Below, piece by piece: positions 10,645-20,676 of a stretch of DNA of 64,000 nucleotides (position 1 is its first letter; the number at the start of each line of letters is the position of its first letter). A program made the translations under genes and the position numbers. This DNA is from Eutreptiella sp. 'Long Island Sound 2002'. Taxonomy: Eukaryota; Euglenozoa; Euglenophyceae; Eutreptiales; Eutreptiaceae. The stretch covers positions 27,311,640-27,375,639 of the forward strand of contig OZ038397.1 in NCBI GenBank assembly GCA_964036045.1, read 5' to 3'. The notes beneath the pieces were generated by a model. It saw nothing but the letters and a program-made list of their open reading frames with translations. It had not been told where the DNA came from and did no database searches.

Positions 10645-10678
10645 CTCCGCCCTACGTTCTATAAGAGAACGGGCGGAG
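10645..10678. other. Strong stem-loop
   Basis: CTCCGCC pairs with GGCGGAG and, inside it, CGTTCT pairs with AGAACG around the loop ATAAG. Only a short CTA bulge lies on one side. This gives about 13 bp of stem. It stands alone between non-coding sequences and its role is unknown. The rest of 10680-11600 holds no convincing gene. Confidence 0.6.
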
Positions 10679-11602
10679 TTCCTCCAGCTTGCTTGCTTGG
10701 ACGGACCTGTTTCGGGACAGCATATTATTTTCCACTCGAAGACCCGTATAATACGGCGACGGTGGTTGGGTTCCTCAGCCCGAAGCAGTGCCTGCATGTG
10801 AACCTTTCAGGTGGTGTAGGTCAGGGTGATTGGTGCACTTCGCTGTCTTCACCAGCGCAATTTTTTGCTCAGCAAAAAGGGGGCAGATCACACCAAACAA
10901 ATTGGGAAGCAGAGAAGAAGATGAAGAACGACTTCGCCCTGAACGACACGTACTCACGTTGTGCCGCAGTGCACTCCTTCCCTCCAAGCCTTGGCAGGGT
11001 TACGCGTAATGGCGTCCCTGTCAGGCCACAACAGCTTAGCAGCTCTGTGTTTTGCTCGCTTCTCACACGAAGGCGAGTAGGGCCTACGACCTCCTTGACA
11101 ACATCACAAAGTAGCGTGTGCGTGTAGGAGTGCAAGGCCTGGATGATGTCATCCTTCGAAGGCTAGGTCCACAGTAGGGTGTGTAGGACCAGCAGTGCGT
11201 GCGTCACTGTCCCGCCAGTTTCCTGGAACTTTTACAGGGTTTTTGGTGGGCAGTGGCAATGGTAGCCTAGGTTTTGGCCACATAGCAAACACGCGTTTTC
11301 ATGCCTCACAGCTTTTGGCCACTCCTACAAAACCAATACCTTGGCGTTAGCGCTGGGTATTCCCCAAGGTTTTCTCGTGCCATCACAGAAATTGGGCACC
11401 TACGGGCGGAGAGACGTGGGGCGTACCCAATCGCACCGTGTAAAGACATCCGCCGGGTTTAGCAAGGGTGCAAACCTGGGTATAATTAGGATACCATTTC
11501 TGCAGCTTGCCCCAGGACCTCAGGCTAGCACACTCACACAAACATTGGTATAGGCAGGTATAGGCAGGTATATTCTGCTGTTGTTTCAATTTGATTATGT
11601 AA

Positions 11603-11859
11603 AACACCCTGGAGGTGTTTTGGTTGTGTGTGCTCTAGGCCTTAGGGCCTACGACCATATACCCCTTCAGTGATGAACATGCTGCCTACAGCTGAGAAGG
11701 GGTTTTGACATGTTTGTTTTTGCGTCCGATCAGCATGTGCTCACAATTTGATTCTGCAGAACATCTTTGAGGTGTTTTGGTTGTGTGTGGTCTAGGCCCT
11801 GGCGCCTATGACCATAGACCCCTTGAGTGATGAATACACTGACAACAACTGAGAAGGGG
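11603..11859 (+). repeat. Hairpin modules 2 and 3
   Basis: Module 2 has HP1 11603-11619, HP2 about 11632-11655 (more altered) and HP3 11662-11702. Module 3 has HP1 11760-11776, HP2 11789-11813 and HP3 11819-11859. Both HP3 copies are exactly 41 bp. They contain TGATGA just after the 5' arm and CTGA just before the 3' arm, a layout reminiscent of the box C and box D ends of a C/D RNA, though very short. Confidence 0.75.
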
Positions 11860-11907
11860 TTTTGACATGTTTGCCTCTGCAGCAACGATTACAATTTGCT
11901 GACTGCG

Positions 11908-12264
11908 AGCCCCTTCAATGACGATGCATGACAGTTGACATGTGCTGCCTAGGCCTCTCCGTAGCCCACACCAAGTTTCATGGGATGCTGTGGATTGTCC
12001 AGCACGACACAATGCTCCGTCACGCGTGGGTCTTCGGTGTGGACCCCTGCAGGGACCATTTTCTGAAGACCTGTTTTGTGCGGACTGAGCTTTTGAAAAT
12101 GGAAAAAACTTTGCAGCCGAAGAAATGGACACGTCCCTCTGAGCTGTTGCCACCACCATCAGTCAGTCTGTCATCTCTCACCAAATGCGCATCATGTCCT
12201 CCACTGGCCAAAAACCCTTCTTTGTCAATGTCATGTGCAACCAACATGCATCTGAGAAGGGGCT
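11908..12264 (+). repeat. Long closing stem HP4 with internal segment
   Basis: AGCCCCTTC at 11908-11916 can pair with GAAGGGGCT at 12256-12264. Again ATGACGATG follows the 5' arm and TCTGA precedes the 3' arm. The loop carries the conserved segment around ACCCCTGCAGGGACC (12036-12050) and GTTTTGTGCGGACTGAGCTT. Four more copies of this arrangement lie in unit B (54052, 55049, 55418 and 56025). Confidence 0.55.
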
Positions 12265-12631
12265 TTGTAGTTCAATTCGAATTTGATTCGCCATTGTGTG
12301 ATGTTTTTTTCCCAACCCTCTTACTTACCCTTCGAGCATGCTTGCAAACTGCTGCACTTTGCACCCCTAATGGTTTGTTGTTTATTTGTAGGAAAAGGAT
12401 CTCGCAAGGACCCTATACAAAGAAACCACACCCCTATGCATGCTCTGTTTTTTTCTGTGCTTCCCATGTCTACATGCTTTGCCTCCCTTTGTGCTCTCTT
12501 GCCGGGTCGTAATGAAAAGCATTCGGAAAATACTACAAAGTAGGGAAAACACTGCCCTCCCCCTGCACCAGCACATGGACAACCGTGCCCCCCCTCCTCA
12601 TATGAACTCCTTGGCGATTGTTTCAATGCAG

Positions 12632-12685
12632 AACACCCTTGCGGTGTTTGGGTTGTCTATGGTCTAGGCCTTGGCGCCTTTGACC
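12632..12685 (+). repeat. Hairpin module 4 (HP1 and HP2 only)
   Basis: HP1 is at 12632-12648 (loop CTTGC) and HP2 at 12661-12685. HP3 is absent. The sequence then passes into GAGGAAGTCAGTC and the ORF1 start. The 300 bp before it (12300-12630) hold no recognised feature. Confidence 0.65.
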
Positions 12686-12757
12686 ATATTGGGGTGAGGA
12701 AGTCAGTCAGGGGTCTACACCGTCGCGGCACCCGTGACCCTCTCTTTTCAGCTTGCC

Positions 12758-13646
12758 ATGTCGTCTAGCCCCCTTAGCCTGGCCTCTTCTGTCCCCTGCA
12801 GCCCCTCCTTCCCGGAATGCGGCGCGGGGGATCGGTCGGAGCTCCTGTGGTTTGGAGACCAACCCCCATCGCCACCGTGGGACTCTGATGCTGAGAAGTG
12901 TCTCAGCGAACTGGCCTCGCCCTAGCCTCCATTGCTGACACCACCCCTCTCTGCCCCTTCATCAAGCCGTGCACCAACAACCTCTCCACCGCCTGTAAAT
13001 CCTCCGCCCAGACCCCACGTTACCTCAACTCCATACCAGGTAGCCCTGGAAGCTGTGGAGGATGCCCTGATGTGCACTGCTGTGCCACCGCCATCCCCCC
13101 CACAACCCCCCAAGTACGTACCCAAGGACCCCCCCCCCCAAACCCATTGTTCACGGGCCCTATAGTGCCAAAACACTGCAGCTCATCCGGGAGAATCACG
13201 GGGGTGGGGTTCAGTATTTCGTAGACGGGGTGCTGAACCGCCGATCGATCTACCGGGTTGCGGTTCAGCAGCCCAAGAAAAACCCCATGCGGGCGTGGCA
13301 AGAGGGCGTGCGAATTAGCCGTTCGCACTTCCTCAGCAGGGACGAGGAGCATGCAGCAGTGGTGCTTGAAATCCTGTGTGCTACCCCAAAACCCCCCCGT
13401 ATCCCCAAACCGGCCCCACAACCTGTGCCTCGTCGGCCACCGCCCCCTCCAGCGAGTGATCAGGTGACACTGACCCAGTATAGCAGGCACCGCCGTTCCT
13501 CACTCCTCCCACTGGCTCCCGCCCCAAAGCGGCCATGCCCCACCCCGCAGTGCGGTTCATTGCTCAAGTGGCAAGCGTCTCAGGCCGCCCCCCCACCGCT
13601 GCGGCCGCAATTTGGGTCACTGCTCCCTGTGCAAGCCCCCCCGTAG
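12758..13646 (+). pseudogene. ORF1 of helicase unit, copy A
   Basis: The ATG at 12758 opens MSSSPLSLASS. It matches the 56862 copy along its length: a Pro/Ser-rich start, SDAEKCLSELASP, then ALMCTAVPPPSPPQPPKYVP. After a shift at a C run (13131-13139) come NRRSIYRVAVQQPKKNP, RISRSHFLSRDEEHAAVVLE and DQVTLTQYSRHRRSSLLPLA. A TAG at 12923 stands exactly where copy B has the Gln of SPQPPLL. It ends at TAG 13644-13646. I do not recognise the family. The middle (about 110 residues) is the best conserved between copies and probably folded, while the ends are Pro-rich and disordered. It precedes the helicase gene, as in copy B, so the two may act together. Confidence 0.7.
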
Positions 13647-13849
13647 TGACCCCCGACTTCGGCGAGACGTTCCAATTTCCAGCTCTTTGACAAGTGTGTA
13701 CCGAGCGTCTCTTACACATAGGACACTCTTTTCTTTTCAACCTCCCCCGTGAGGTGAGGAAGTGTGCCTGAGGTCTAGACCGGCGCGTCTCTGACCCAGA
13801 CATTTGAGTTGGGCCTGCCCCAACACCCACGCGTTCATCTCCCACCCAC

Positions 13850-14270
13850 TGCCGGCCGCCGAGCCGCAGGAGTTCGCCCTCGGTCGCAGGCCACAGCGCC
13901 CCGACCAGGGTCGTCGTTCATCCCCCAACCCACCTACTGCGGGCCGCCGAGCCGCAGGAGTTCGCCCTCGGTCCCTGGCCACAGCGCCCTGACCATGGTC
14001 GTCGTTCGACCTCCAACCCACCTACTGCAGGCCACCGAGCCGCAAGAGTTCACCCTCGGTCCCCGGCCACATCGCCCCGACCAAGGTCGTCGTTCAACCC
14101 CCAACCCACCTACTGCAGGCCGCCGAGCCGCGGGAGTTCGCCCTCGGTCCCCCTCCACAGCGCCCCGACCAGGGTCGTCGTTCAATCTCCAACCCACCTA
14201 CTGCAGGCCGCCGAGCCGCAGGAGTTCGCCCTCGGTCCCCGGCCACGGCGCCCCGACCTGGACAACATGT
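13850..14270. repeat. 88-bp tandem repeats between ORF1 and helicase A
   Basis: About five units of 88 bp have the core GAGCCGCAGGAGTTCGCCCT and end near CCCACCTACTGC. The 88-bp period is not a multiple of three, so the open frames across it are not a repeated protein. The same repeat occurs at 46738-47165. It is preceded (13745-13850) by a segment that in unit B lies before ORF1 (56740-56850), so this part of unit A is rearranged. Confidence 0.85.
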
Positions 14271-17200
14271 CCGGCACCAAAGGCAAAGGCAAAAGCCAAG
14301 GCCCTCAGCAAGGCAAAGGCCAAGGCCCTCGGCAAGGCAAAGGCCACGGCCCTCCGCAAGGCAAAGGCCAAGGCCCTCAGCAAGGCAAAGGCCAAGTCCC
14401 TCCGCAAGGCAAAGGCCAAGTCCCTCCGCAAGGCAAAGGCCACGGCCCTCCGCAAGGCAAAGGCCACGGCCTTCCGCAAGACAAAGGCCAAGTCCCTCAG
14501 CCAGGTAAAGGCCAAGCCCCCCCACAAGGCACAGGGCAAGGCCCTCTAAGCCAAAAACAAGGCCCGGACCTTTGCTGAAACCCTTGCCCACGTGGACTAC
14601 GACATCGATACGAACCCAACAAAGGGATTCACAACCCGTTGGGCCGATCGTGACGCATATGTCCACAAGGCATCCCTTGTGCACACTGTCCATGAGTGTG
14701 CCGCAGCCCGGAAGTGGGCATGGGAGCAAGGTGCCCCGAGGTGGCTGTGGTTTGCGAGGGAGCAGCGACGGAAGGAGGACAAGAATGGCAACATCGTGCT
14801 CATAACAGAATGGGTTGCTGAGATTGAAGTTTGGGGCAACTATGAACTGACCGATGGGGATCTCATCCATGGATGGGTCATGGATTGGTCAGACTTGGGC
14901 GGCGACACCGCGCCGGAGGCGGACTTCATTGGCAAGGTGCACGGTGATGGCACCTCTGGTGACATGGTGACCATAGTTTGTGCCAACAAACCGCCCATTG
15001 TGCAGAACCACAAGTATTGGTGCTGTGTCCTGCCCGATGAGGCAGCGTTCCGGTCGTTGCGTGACGAAATACGGACGGGGAAGGCATGGAACGCGCTGCT
15101 CAATGCCACTCGGCAAGAACCACATCTGGCTAACAGCCTCCCTACCGAGGACCAGCAGATCCTACGGCACCTTGTGGCGCATCATAACCGGAACCCCTCC
15201 CAAGCCTTGGCTGTCCGTCAATGTCTGGATGAATGTGCTATTGCCTCCTCCATGACTGGTGGAGCCGGCACAGGGAAGTCGGAGACCCCGGTGGCTTGCA
15301 TCAAGGCAGTGATGTGGCAGCAGGGGCACTTTGACCCATGCATCCCGAATCCGAAGAAGCCAGGTTCGATACACACTGGCAAGAAAGCTGGGGGGGGGGG
15401 CAGCTGACGACCACCTCCCTCGGGCATGCATCTTAGTCACTGCCCCGACAAAGGAACAGGTTGACAACGTGATGCGGCGGGTGATCCAGTCCGCGGAACA
15501 GGATCCTACCTTCACACAGGAAGTTCTGAAGGATCATCCGGCGCCCTGCATGCGGCTACGTGCTGCAAAGGGCCAGACCCCCCCAGATTTGCGAGCGTAC
15601 AAGCAGCCAAGAGTCCAAGAGACGCTGGCTAATCATCCGGAGTGCGATGGCCGATTTGCATGTGCGCTCAACAGCTGGCGTGTTGTCTTTGCAACAGCAG
15701 GTATGGTCGCCACAAGGCGAAGGTTGCTGCTTGGGGGCCCCCCCGGCACGCCACAAACTCGGTTTGCATTCATCTTCGTGGATGAGTCCTCGAGGCATAG
15801 CATCCCAGTGGGTCTGGACTTGGCCGCTTCTGGGGCACAGTTCATGTTTTATGGGGATGCGGGTCAACTGCGCCCATATCACGGGGGGGCGGCCGGGCCC
15901 GGTCCTTGTATGCGACACCCCCCCCCCCCCCCCCCCGGGTTTTGAAAGATAGTGGTGCCGGGTCTGCCACCAGCAAGTGTCCGTAGAGAGAATTGTCCGG
16001 CGCCAAAGGCGCCAATTTTTTTTTCATACTATGTGTTTATACTCAAAATGCTCAAAATTTTGTAGAGAATTCATGTTTGGGCTACAGGAGGGCTGCAGGC
16101 CCTAACGGCAACCCTAGCCCTAAGCCTAACCCTAACCCTAGGGCTAACCCTAACCCTAGGGCTAACCCTAACCCTAGGGCTAACCCTAACCTTAAGCCTA
16201 ACCCTAACCCTACCCCCTCTCTCCCCACCCCATCCGACGCCCCTCTGATCCCCGGCGAGACCCTCCCCCGACCTCCGGCAGGACCCCCCCCCCGACCCCC
16301 GGCTTGACCCCCCCCCCCCTCGACCCCCGGCCGGACCCCCCAACTTGCCCCCCCCCCCCCCCCCGAGTTTTGACAGATAGCCGGGGGGTATGTCGCATTA
16401 GGACCGGTTGTAGTCGCCCCCCCCCGTGGCCATATAGTGCCATCACACTTTTGTTAACGCAGCACATTCAGCCGACGACTAACCACATTGCTTGGCCATA
16501 GAAAGAGCATTTTGCTCACGCTGATGTGAATATCGACGAGGGACCAGGGATGCAATATGGTGACTCACAGCGCTTCGCCACAAATAGTGTGTTGCAGTTC
16601 ATCCTGTAACGTACAAGGTGGACTGCGTGTGTCCTAACCCAACAGTTCGGCATGGACCTGCCGTTGGCAACGGTGGTGCGTGGACTGTTCACCGGGGGTT
16701 CATTGGGCGGGTACCCCCCTTCCTCCCCACCATTACCTCCCCCGGTGTTGGGAGGTCAACACATCCGCATAGTAAGCACAGATAATCTGGAGTGGAGATA
16801 TGAGCTGACACGGTATGGGATGTCGCAGGAGCAGTTGCAGAACCTCAGGTGGGAGATGATAAGAGCATGGGACTCCCTGGTCATGGACGAGGAGATGCTC
16901 CGCTAAGAGAACCCAAGCAAGGACGAGGCGTGGCTTGTGCTGCACTTTCTGGAGCATGCACACAATGCACAAGCGCCCCCCCCCCCCCCCGCCCAGTGGC
17001 AATCGTCACCACACACTTTGCACAGATGCTATGGCTGCAGCACTGTGTGTGGGAAGCACGGCGAAGACTGCATGGGGACCACGCATATGAGTGTGTGCAG
17101 GTCATTCGCAATTCTGGTCCGGTACCAGGGTTTGCAGGCCCCGGTTGTCCTTGCCTCCATGGTGTCCTCGGACCCGGGGATCTTGAAGGACGTGGTGCGG

Positions 17201-18208
17201 GCAAACACGCTAACCAGCAGGGCCCAATCGGAGCTCCATTTCTTTGGGCCCTTTTTCGGTTGGGATGTGTCCCCCCTCACTGCTGGATGGTTCACTGGGT
17301 GGCGGGTGATGGCTGACCAACTGCGGCAAGGAGCAACCCAGGAGCAAGTACAGAAGGTGCAGCTTGCAGGGGTTCTGGTACAACAGCCTACCCTTGACAA
17401 ACCATAGGCATGTGTAATTTACAAGTTTAAGGGGCGAGGTCTCGGGGTGGTGGGGCAGTGGCTTTGGAAGCCGTGAAAGAAGCACGCAAAGGCCTTCGAC
17501 CCTTGGGGATTTTCCCCCGCCCAAAGTGACCAATTGTTGGATTGGGAGCGCATCATGGTCAACAAGAGGGCTGACGCATTGGAGATGCGGGTGCGCATCG
17601 AAACGGGGGACGTGAAACCAATGCACCTCGGGGTGACCCTCCCACATTTCAAGGAATGGGCATTGCCCTACATCCTCATCAAGGATGACGACACAAACTG
17701 GGCGGGGTGGCATGAGATTGAAGGGTTGGCGAGAGTGTGCCACATAGACGAATTGGCCGAATGGGAGAAGAGGCCTGTACAGTTTCCGATCGACAAACCC
17801 CTCCGGAATGCCCAAACCTATACCCAACCCCCCCGGTCAGCTTCCTACCGCACTGTGTCCCTGCCTGTGTGGCAAGATGCCTACAGGCTCTTGGACCAAG
17901 TAGGCTTCTTGGAGGATGACTTCTGCACACCCTTGGGGGTGTATGTCACATCGTTGCTGCATGGGGTGAGAGAGTGTGAGGGGGGGGGGGGGCGATGTCT
18001 TTGCCCCACATGGTGTTCACCATGTACATACCGTGCACTGTGCCCGGAAGGCACTGCCGGATCTTGTGAAGCGGTATGTCCTTGGCCAGGTCCCAGTGAA
18101 GCCGGACAAGCCTCCAACAGCTGGCGTCAAAGTTCGGACGGAGCCAGCCCTGACTTGACCCTTGTGGAGACGGGCGGTGAGGAACACTTCGCACCCTCCA
18201 TGGATTAG
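14270..18208 (+). pseudogene. Upf1-like SF1 helicase, copy A (broken)
   Basis: Frame 0 begins in 24-bp repeats that encode Lys/Ala octads (KAKAKALS and variants) from about 14277 to the TAA at 14547. It continues in the same frame into the conserved region from HVDYDID (14592 on). The Walker A motif GGAGTGKSE lies near 15260-15286. A G run at 15390-15400 shifts the frame. Then come the Walker B region FVDESSRHSIPVGLD (about 15775-15820) and GDAGQLRPY (about 15854). An insertion (about 15885-16555) splits the gene before the motif that reads QQYRM in copy B and QQFGM here (about 16640-16655). Later motifs (RYQGLQAPVVLASM, NTLTSRAQSELHFFG) and the C-terminal domain (17534-18208) follow in shifted frames. 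TAA codons sit at about 16607 and at 16904. It cannot make an active helicase. Confidence 0.8.
15885..16555. other. Insertion in helicase A with telomere-like repeats
   Basis: Copy B reads straight from GQLRPY to the QYRM region through about 70 residues. Copy A instead has about 670 bp of unrelated sequence. This holds long C runs (15920-15938 and 16350-16364), a degenerate CCCTAA array at about 16110-16215 (CCCTAACCCTAGGGCTAA pattern), a purine/pyrimidine-biased C-rich tract and two related TTTTGAMAGATAG motifs (15941 and 16368). No gene is seen. TTAGGG-type telomere DNA inside a gene suggests repair of a break with telomeric sequence, which is inference. Confidence 0.7.
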
Positions 18209-18560
18209 GGGCACCGTGGAACATTTGACGGTCTGTGGGGACCATTGGAAGTCATGTGTGGATGATTCTGTGTTTGCATGTGTCTGTATTGAGGGTCTCT
18301 ATGGACTCCTTGGGGTCCTTCTGCAAGGTTTGCTTCTGTGGAACAATTTAGGGTGTCATGAAACAAACCGGGGGCTCCATGGACAACCACACCCCAAAAT
18401 CCCATGACGCGTAACCAGGATCCCCCTGAGGTGATCCAAGTTGGTTTGATGTCCTTGCCTTTGCGCACTGACTCTCACCCCTCGAATGTTTGACAGACTA
18501 TGTGAAATATTGTGGTGGTCCAAGGAACATTTCAGGGTATCCGTGGAATCCTTTGCACCT
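18209..18560. other. Spacer with a dispersed 90-bp segment
   Basis: 18385-18475 (AATCCCATGACGCGTAACCA, then GATCCCCCTGAGGTGATCCA) is related to 48550-48640 and 49730-49815. From 18515 on, degenerate monomers (CTCCAAGGAACATTTGA) lead gradually into the satellite, so the array edge is eroded. No gene is seen. Confidence 0.55.
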
Positions 18561-19449
18561 CCAAGGAACATTTGAGGGTTCCCTCTAGAACATTTGATAC
18601 CTCCGTGAATTGTTTACCCCCCTCCGTGAATTATTTGACCCCCTCCGTGAATTATTTGATACCTCCGTGAATTATTTCACCCCCTCCGTGAATTATTTGA
18701 TACCTCCGTGAATTATTTTACCTCCTCCGTGAATTATTTACCCCCCTCCGTGAGTTATTTGACCCCTCCGTGAATTGGTTACCCCCCTCCGTGAATTATT
18801 TGATACCTCCGTGACTTGTTTACCCCCCTCGGTGAATTATTTCATAGCTCCCCGAATTATTCATCCCCCTCCGTGAATTATTTGATACCTCCGTGAATTA
18901 TTTGCCCCCCTCCGTGAATTATTTCATAGCTCCGTGAATTGTTTACCCCCCTCCGTGAATTATTTGATACCTCCGTGAATTATTTAACCCCCTCCGTGAA
19001 TGATTTCATACCTCCGTGAATTGTTTACTCCCCTCCGTGAATTATATCATAGCTCCGTGGATTGTTTACCCCCCTCCGTGAATTGTTTCATGCCTCCGTG
19101 AATTGTTTACCCCCCTCCGTGAATGATTTCATAGCTCCGTGAATTGTTTACCCCCCTCCGTGAATTATTTAATACCTCCGTGAATTGTTTACCTTCCTCC
19201 GTGAATTATTTCATAGGTCCGTGAATTGTTTACCCCCCTCCGTGAATTATTTGATACCCCCGTGAATTTCTTACCCCCCTCCGTGAATTATTTCATAGCT
19301 CCGTGAATTGTTTACCTTCCGTGAATTATTTCATAGCTCTGTGAATGATTTACCCCCCTCCATGAATTATTTCATAGCTCCGTGAATTGTTTACCCCCCT
19401 CCGTGAATTATTTCATAGCTCCGTGAATTTTTTACCCCCCTCCGTGAAT
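18560..19449. repeat. Satellite 1, left part
   Basis: Monomers of 20-21 bp start with TCCGTGAATT and end either GTTTACC plus a C run, ATTTCATAGC or ATTTGATACC. They often alternate to give 41-bp pairs. The array is cut at 19450 by the YR element and resumes at about 25770. Confidence 0.95.
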
Positions 19450-19564
19450 TCTTAGCTCAGCCGTGCCTGAGCTTTGGTTTTGCTCGTCGGGTGGTGTGTG
19501 TGTGCGCATGCGTGTGTGCAGGGAGCCTCTGTACTTGTAGAGCATTTTTGCTTGTTGCCAGCAG
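19450..19564 (+). repeat. Terminal repeat A1
   Basis: These 115 bp are identical to 25564-25678. They begin TCTT and then a 7-bp hairpin, AGCTCAG/CTGAGCT, with a 6-nt spacer (19454-19473). They end TTGCTTGTTGCCAGCAG. The hairpin could be the recombinase binding site. Confidence 0.92.
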
Positions 19565-19626
19565 ACCATAGGTGGTCACACGTAGAGCCTGCTCCGTGAC
19601 ACTTTGGAACGACCCGGTCTGTGAAT

Positions 19627-20676
19627 ATGTCAGTTGACGATTTTGCCGTCTTCGCGAAGGGAACAATTTGTTCCCAGTTCATTGATAGCGTTCCCATGCT
19701 GGAGATAGCCAGGGCTGCCTCGCAGGTGGAGATGAAGCTGTCGGTGCTGCTGGAACGCAGGTCAGAGTGGGAGGCTAGTTTCGTCGCCAAGTACGGAATC
19801 GAGTTGGGGGAGGTGGGGCTGGTGAAGATGATCGCCTCGTATTGCGTCATGGCCCAGTGCGACCTGGATGTGGCGTCGCTGGGCTTTGTCAAGGTGGAGG
19901 TACCACCCCAACAGCCGCAGACGGTGTCGCCAGAGCTTCTGGAGCTCAAGCAGTTGGTTCAGGGACAGGCCCTTGTGATGGAGGGCCTGCGCAAGCAGTT
20001 GGAGGCGGTCAGTGCCAAGGCCGAGGCGGAGTCCAAGAGGAAAATGGCGAAGGTCCCGCCGCTGTGTAAAGCGGAAATCGTGAAGGTGAGGGAGTTGGAT
20101 TCTAAGCCCCAGTGGGTCTTCGCCAGCCTTCTCGCGCTGTCCACCTTGTTGTGGCGCAGGGAGGTGCCCCAACACGAATACGTCTCCAAGTACAAGGACA
20201 AGGAAAAGTTCACGGACGCCATCCTGGACGAGCTGGCGCCGGTGGTGGACGCGGACTCCGCGGACACGGAAGTGTGGCAGCTGGAGTCCATGGATGATGA
20301 CGAACTTACGCGCCTTCGGAGTTTTGTCCAGGCGGTCTGGACGTTCACGGTGACTAGCCTGTCGGCATACAGGGGCAAGAAGGGCTTGGACCCCGGACCG
20401 GTCGGTGAGGGGTCGGACGCGGCCGAGGATGCGTCCGATGTGCCTGTGCTGTCCGCTGGTTGTACGGGAGCGGCGGAGGAGGAGGTGGTGGGGCGGCGGC
20501 TGCAAGCCATGAAGGGTAAGTTCCGCGTTGAGGGGGGCCGCCGCCTGTACACCGCCAAGCCGGGTGCCGAGCCGATGGACGTCACCAATGCCCCGGTGAC
20601 AGCGTGTCGGGCATGCAAGAACGCTGGGAGGGGAGTGAAACGGCATTGGTTTCACGAGTGCCCCGGCTTTGACTGA
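19627..20676 (+). CDS. Gag-like protein
   Basis: The ATG at 19627 (MSVDDFAVFAKG) is the first in this frame after A1 and gives 349 residues to the TGA at 20674. The first half is helical. A likely coiled coil rich in Leu, Gln and Lys lies at about residues 100-140 (ELKQLVQGQALVMEGLRKQL). The middle (PQWVFASLLALSTLLWRREV) and the acidic stretch with DADSADTEVWQ are not recognised. The C-terminus holds a possible zinc knuckle of unusual spacing: CRACKNAGRG, then HWFHEC, that is C-x2-C-x8-H-x2-H-x-C. Position, length and the C-terminal Cys/His cluster fit a Gag that packages element RNA, but there is no strong family match by eye. The recombinase frame follows without a frame change, separated only by the TGA. 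Confidence 0.7.
   Translation: MSVDDFAVFAKGTICSQFIDSVPMLEIARAASQVEMKLSVLLERRSEWEASFVAKYGIELGEVGLVKMIASYCVMAQCDLDVASLGFVKVEVPPQQPQTVSPELLELKQLVQGQALVMEGLRKQLEAVSAKAEAESKRKMAKVPPLCKAEIVKVRELDSKPQWVFASLLALSTLLWRREVPQHEYVSKYKDKEKFTDAILDELAPVVDADSADTEVWQLESMDDDELTRLRSFVQAVWTFTVTSLSAYRGKKGLDPGPVGEGSDAAEDASDVPVLSAGCTGAAEEEVVGRRLQAMKGKFRVEGGRRLYTAKPGAEPMDVTNAPVTACRACKNAGRGVKRHWFHECPGFD

Larger units (their letters stand above)
8593..18208 (+). mobile_element. Helicase-encoding unit, copy A (decayed)
   Basis: Block R2, C-rich DNA, hairpin modules, ORF1 and a Upf1-like helicase follow each other here in the same order as at 53544-61694. The two copies share protein similarity over ORF1 and most of the helicase, plus the non-coding front half. 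No transposase, RT or recombinase is visible. Frames are broken at C and G runs and by nonsense codons, and an insertion splits the helicase. Treating the whole stretch as one mobile unit is inference from the shared order in two places. Confidence 0.55.

Noticed and set aside
11662-11702. Confident snoRNA annotation of HP3
   Set aside because: The C and D boxes are only about 20 nt apart with no room for D', C' or guide sequences, so it is reported only as a resemblance.
13809-14270. Protein made of AEPQEFALGRRPQRPDQG repeats
   Set aside because: The DNA repeat is 88 bp, not a multiple of three, so each unit would be read in a different frame.
14592-17407. Helitron-type Rep-helicase
   Set aside because: Motifs fit Upf1-like SF1 helicases. 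No Rep HUH motif or Pif1 signature is seen in either copy, and no Helitron ends are recognisable.
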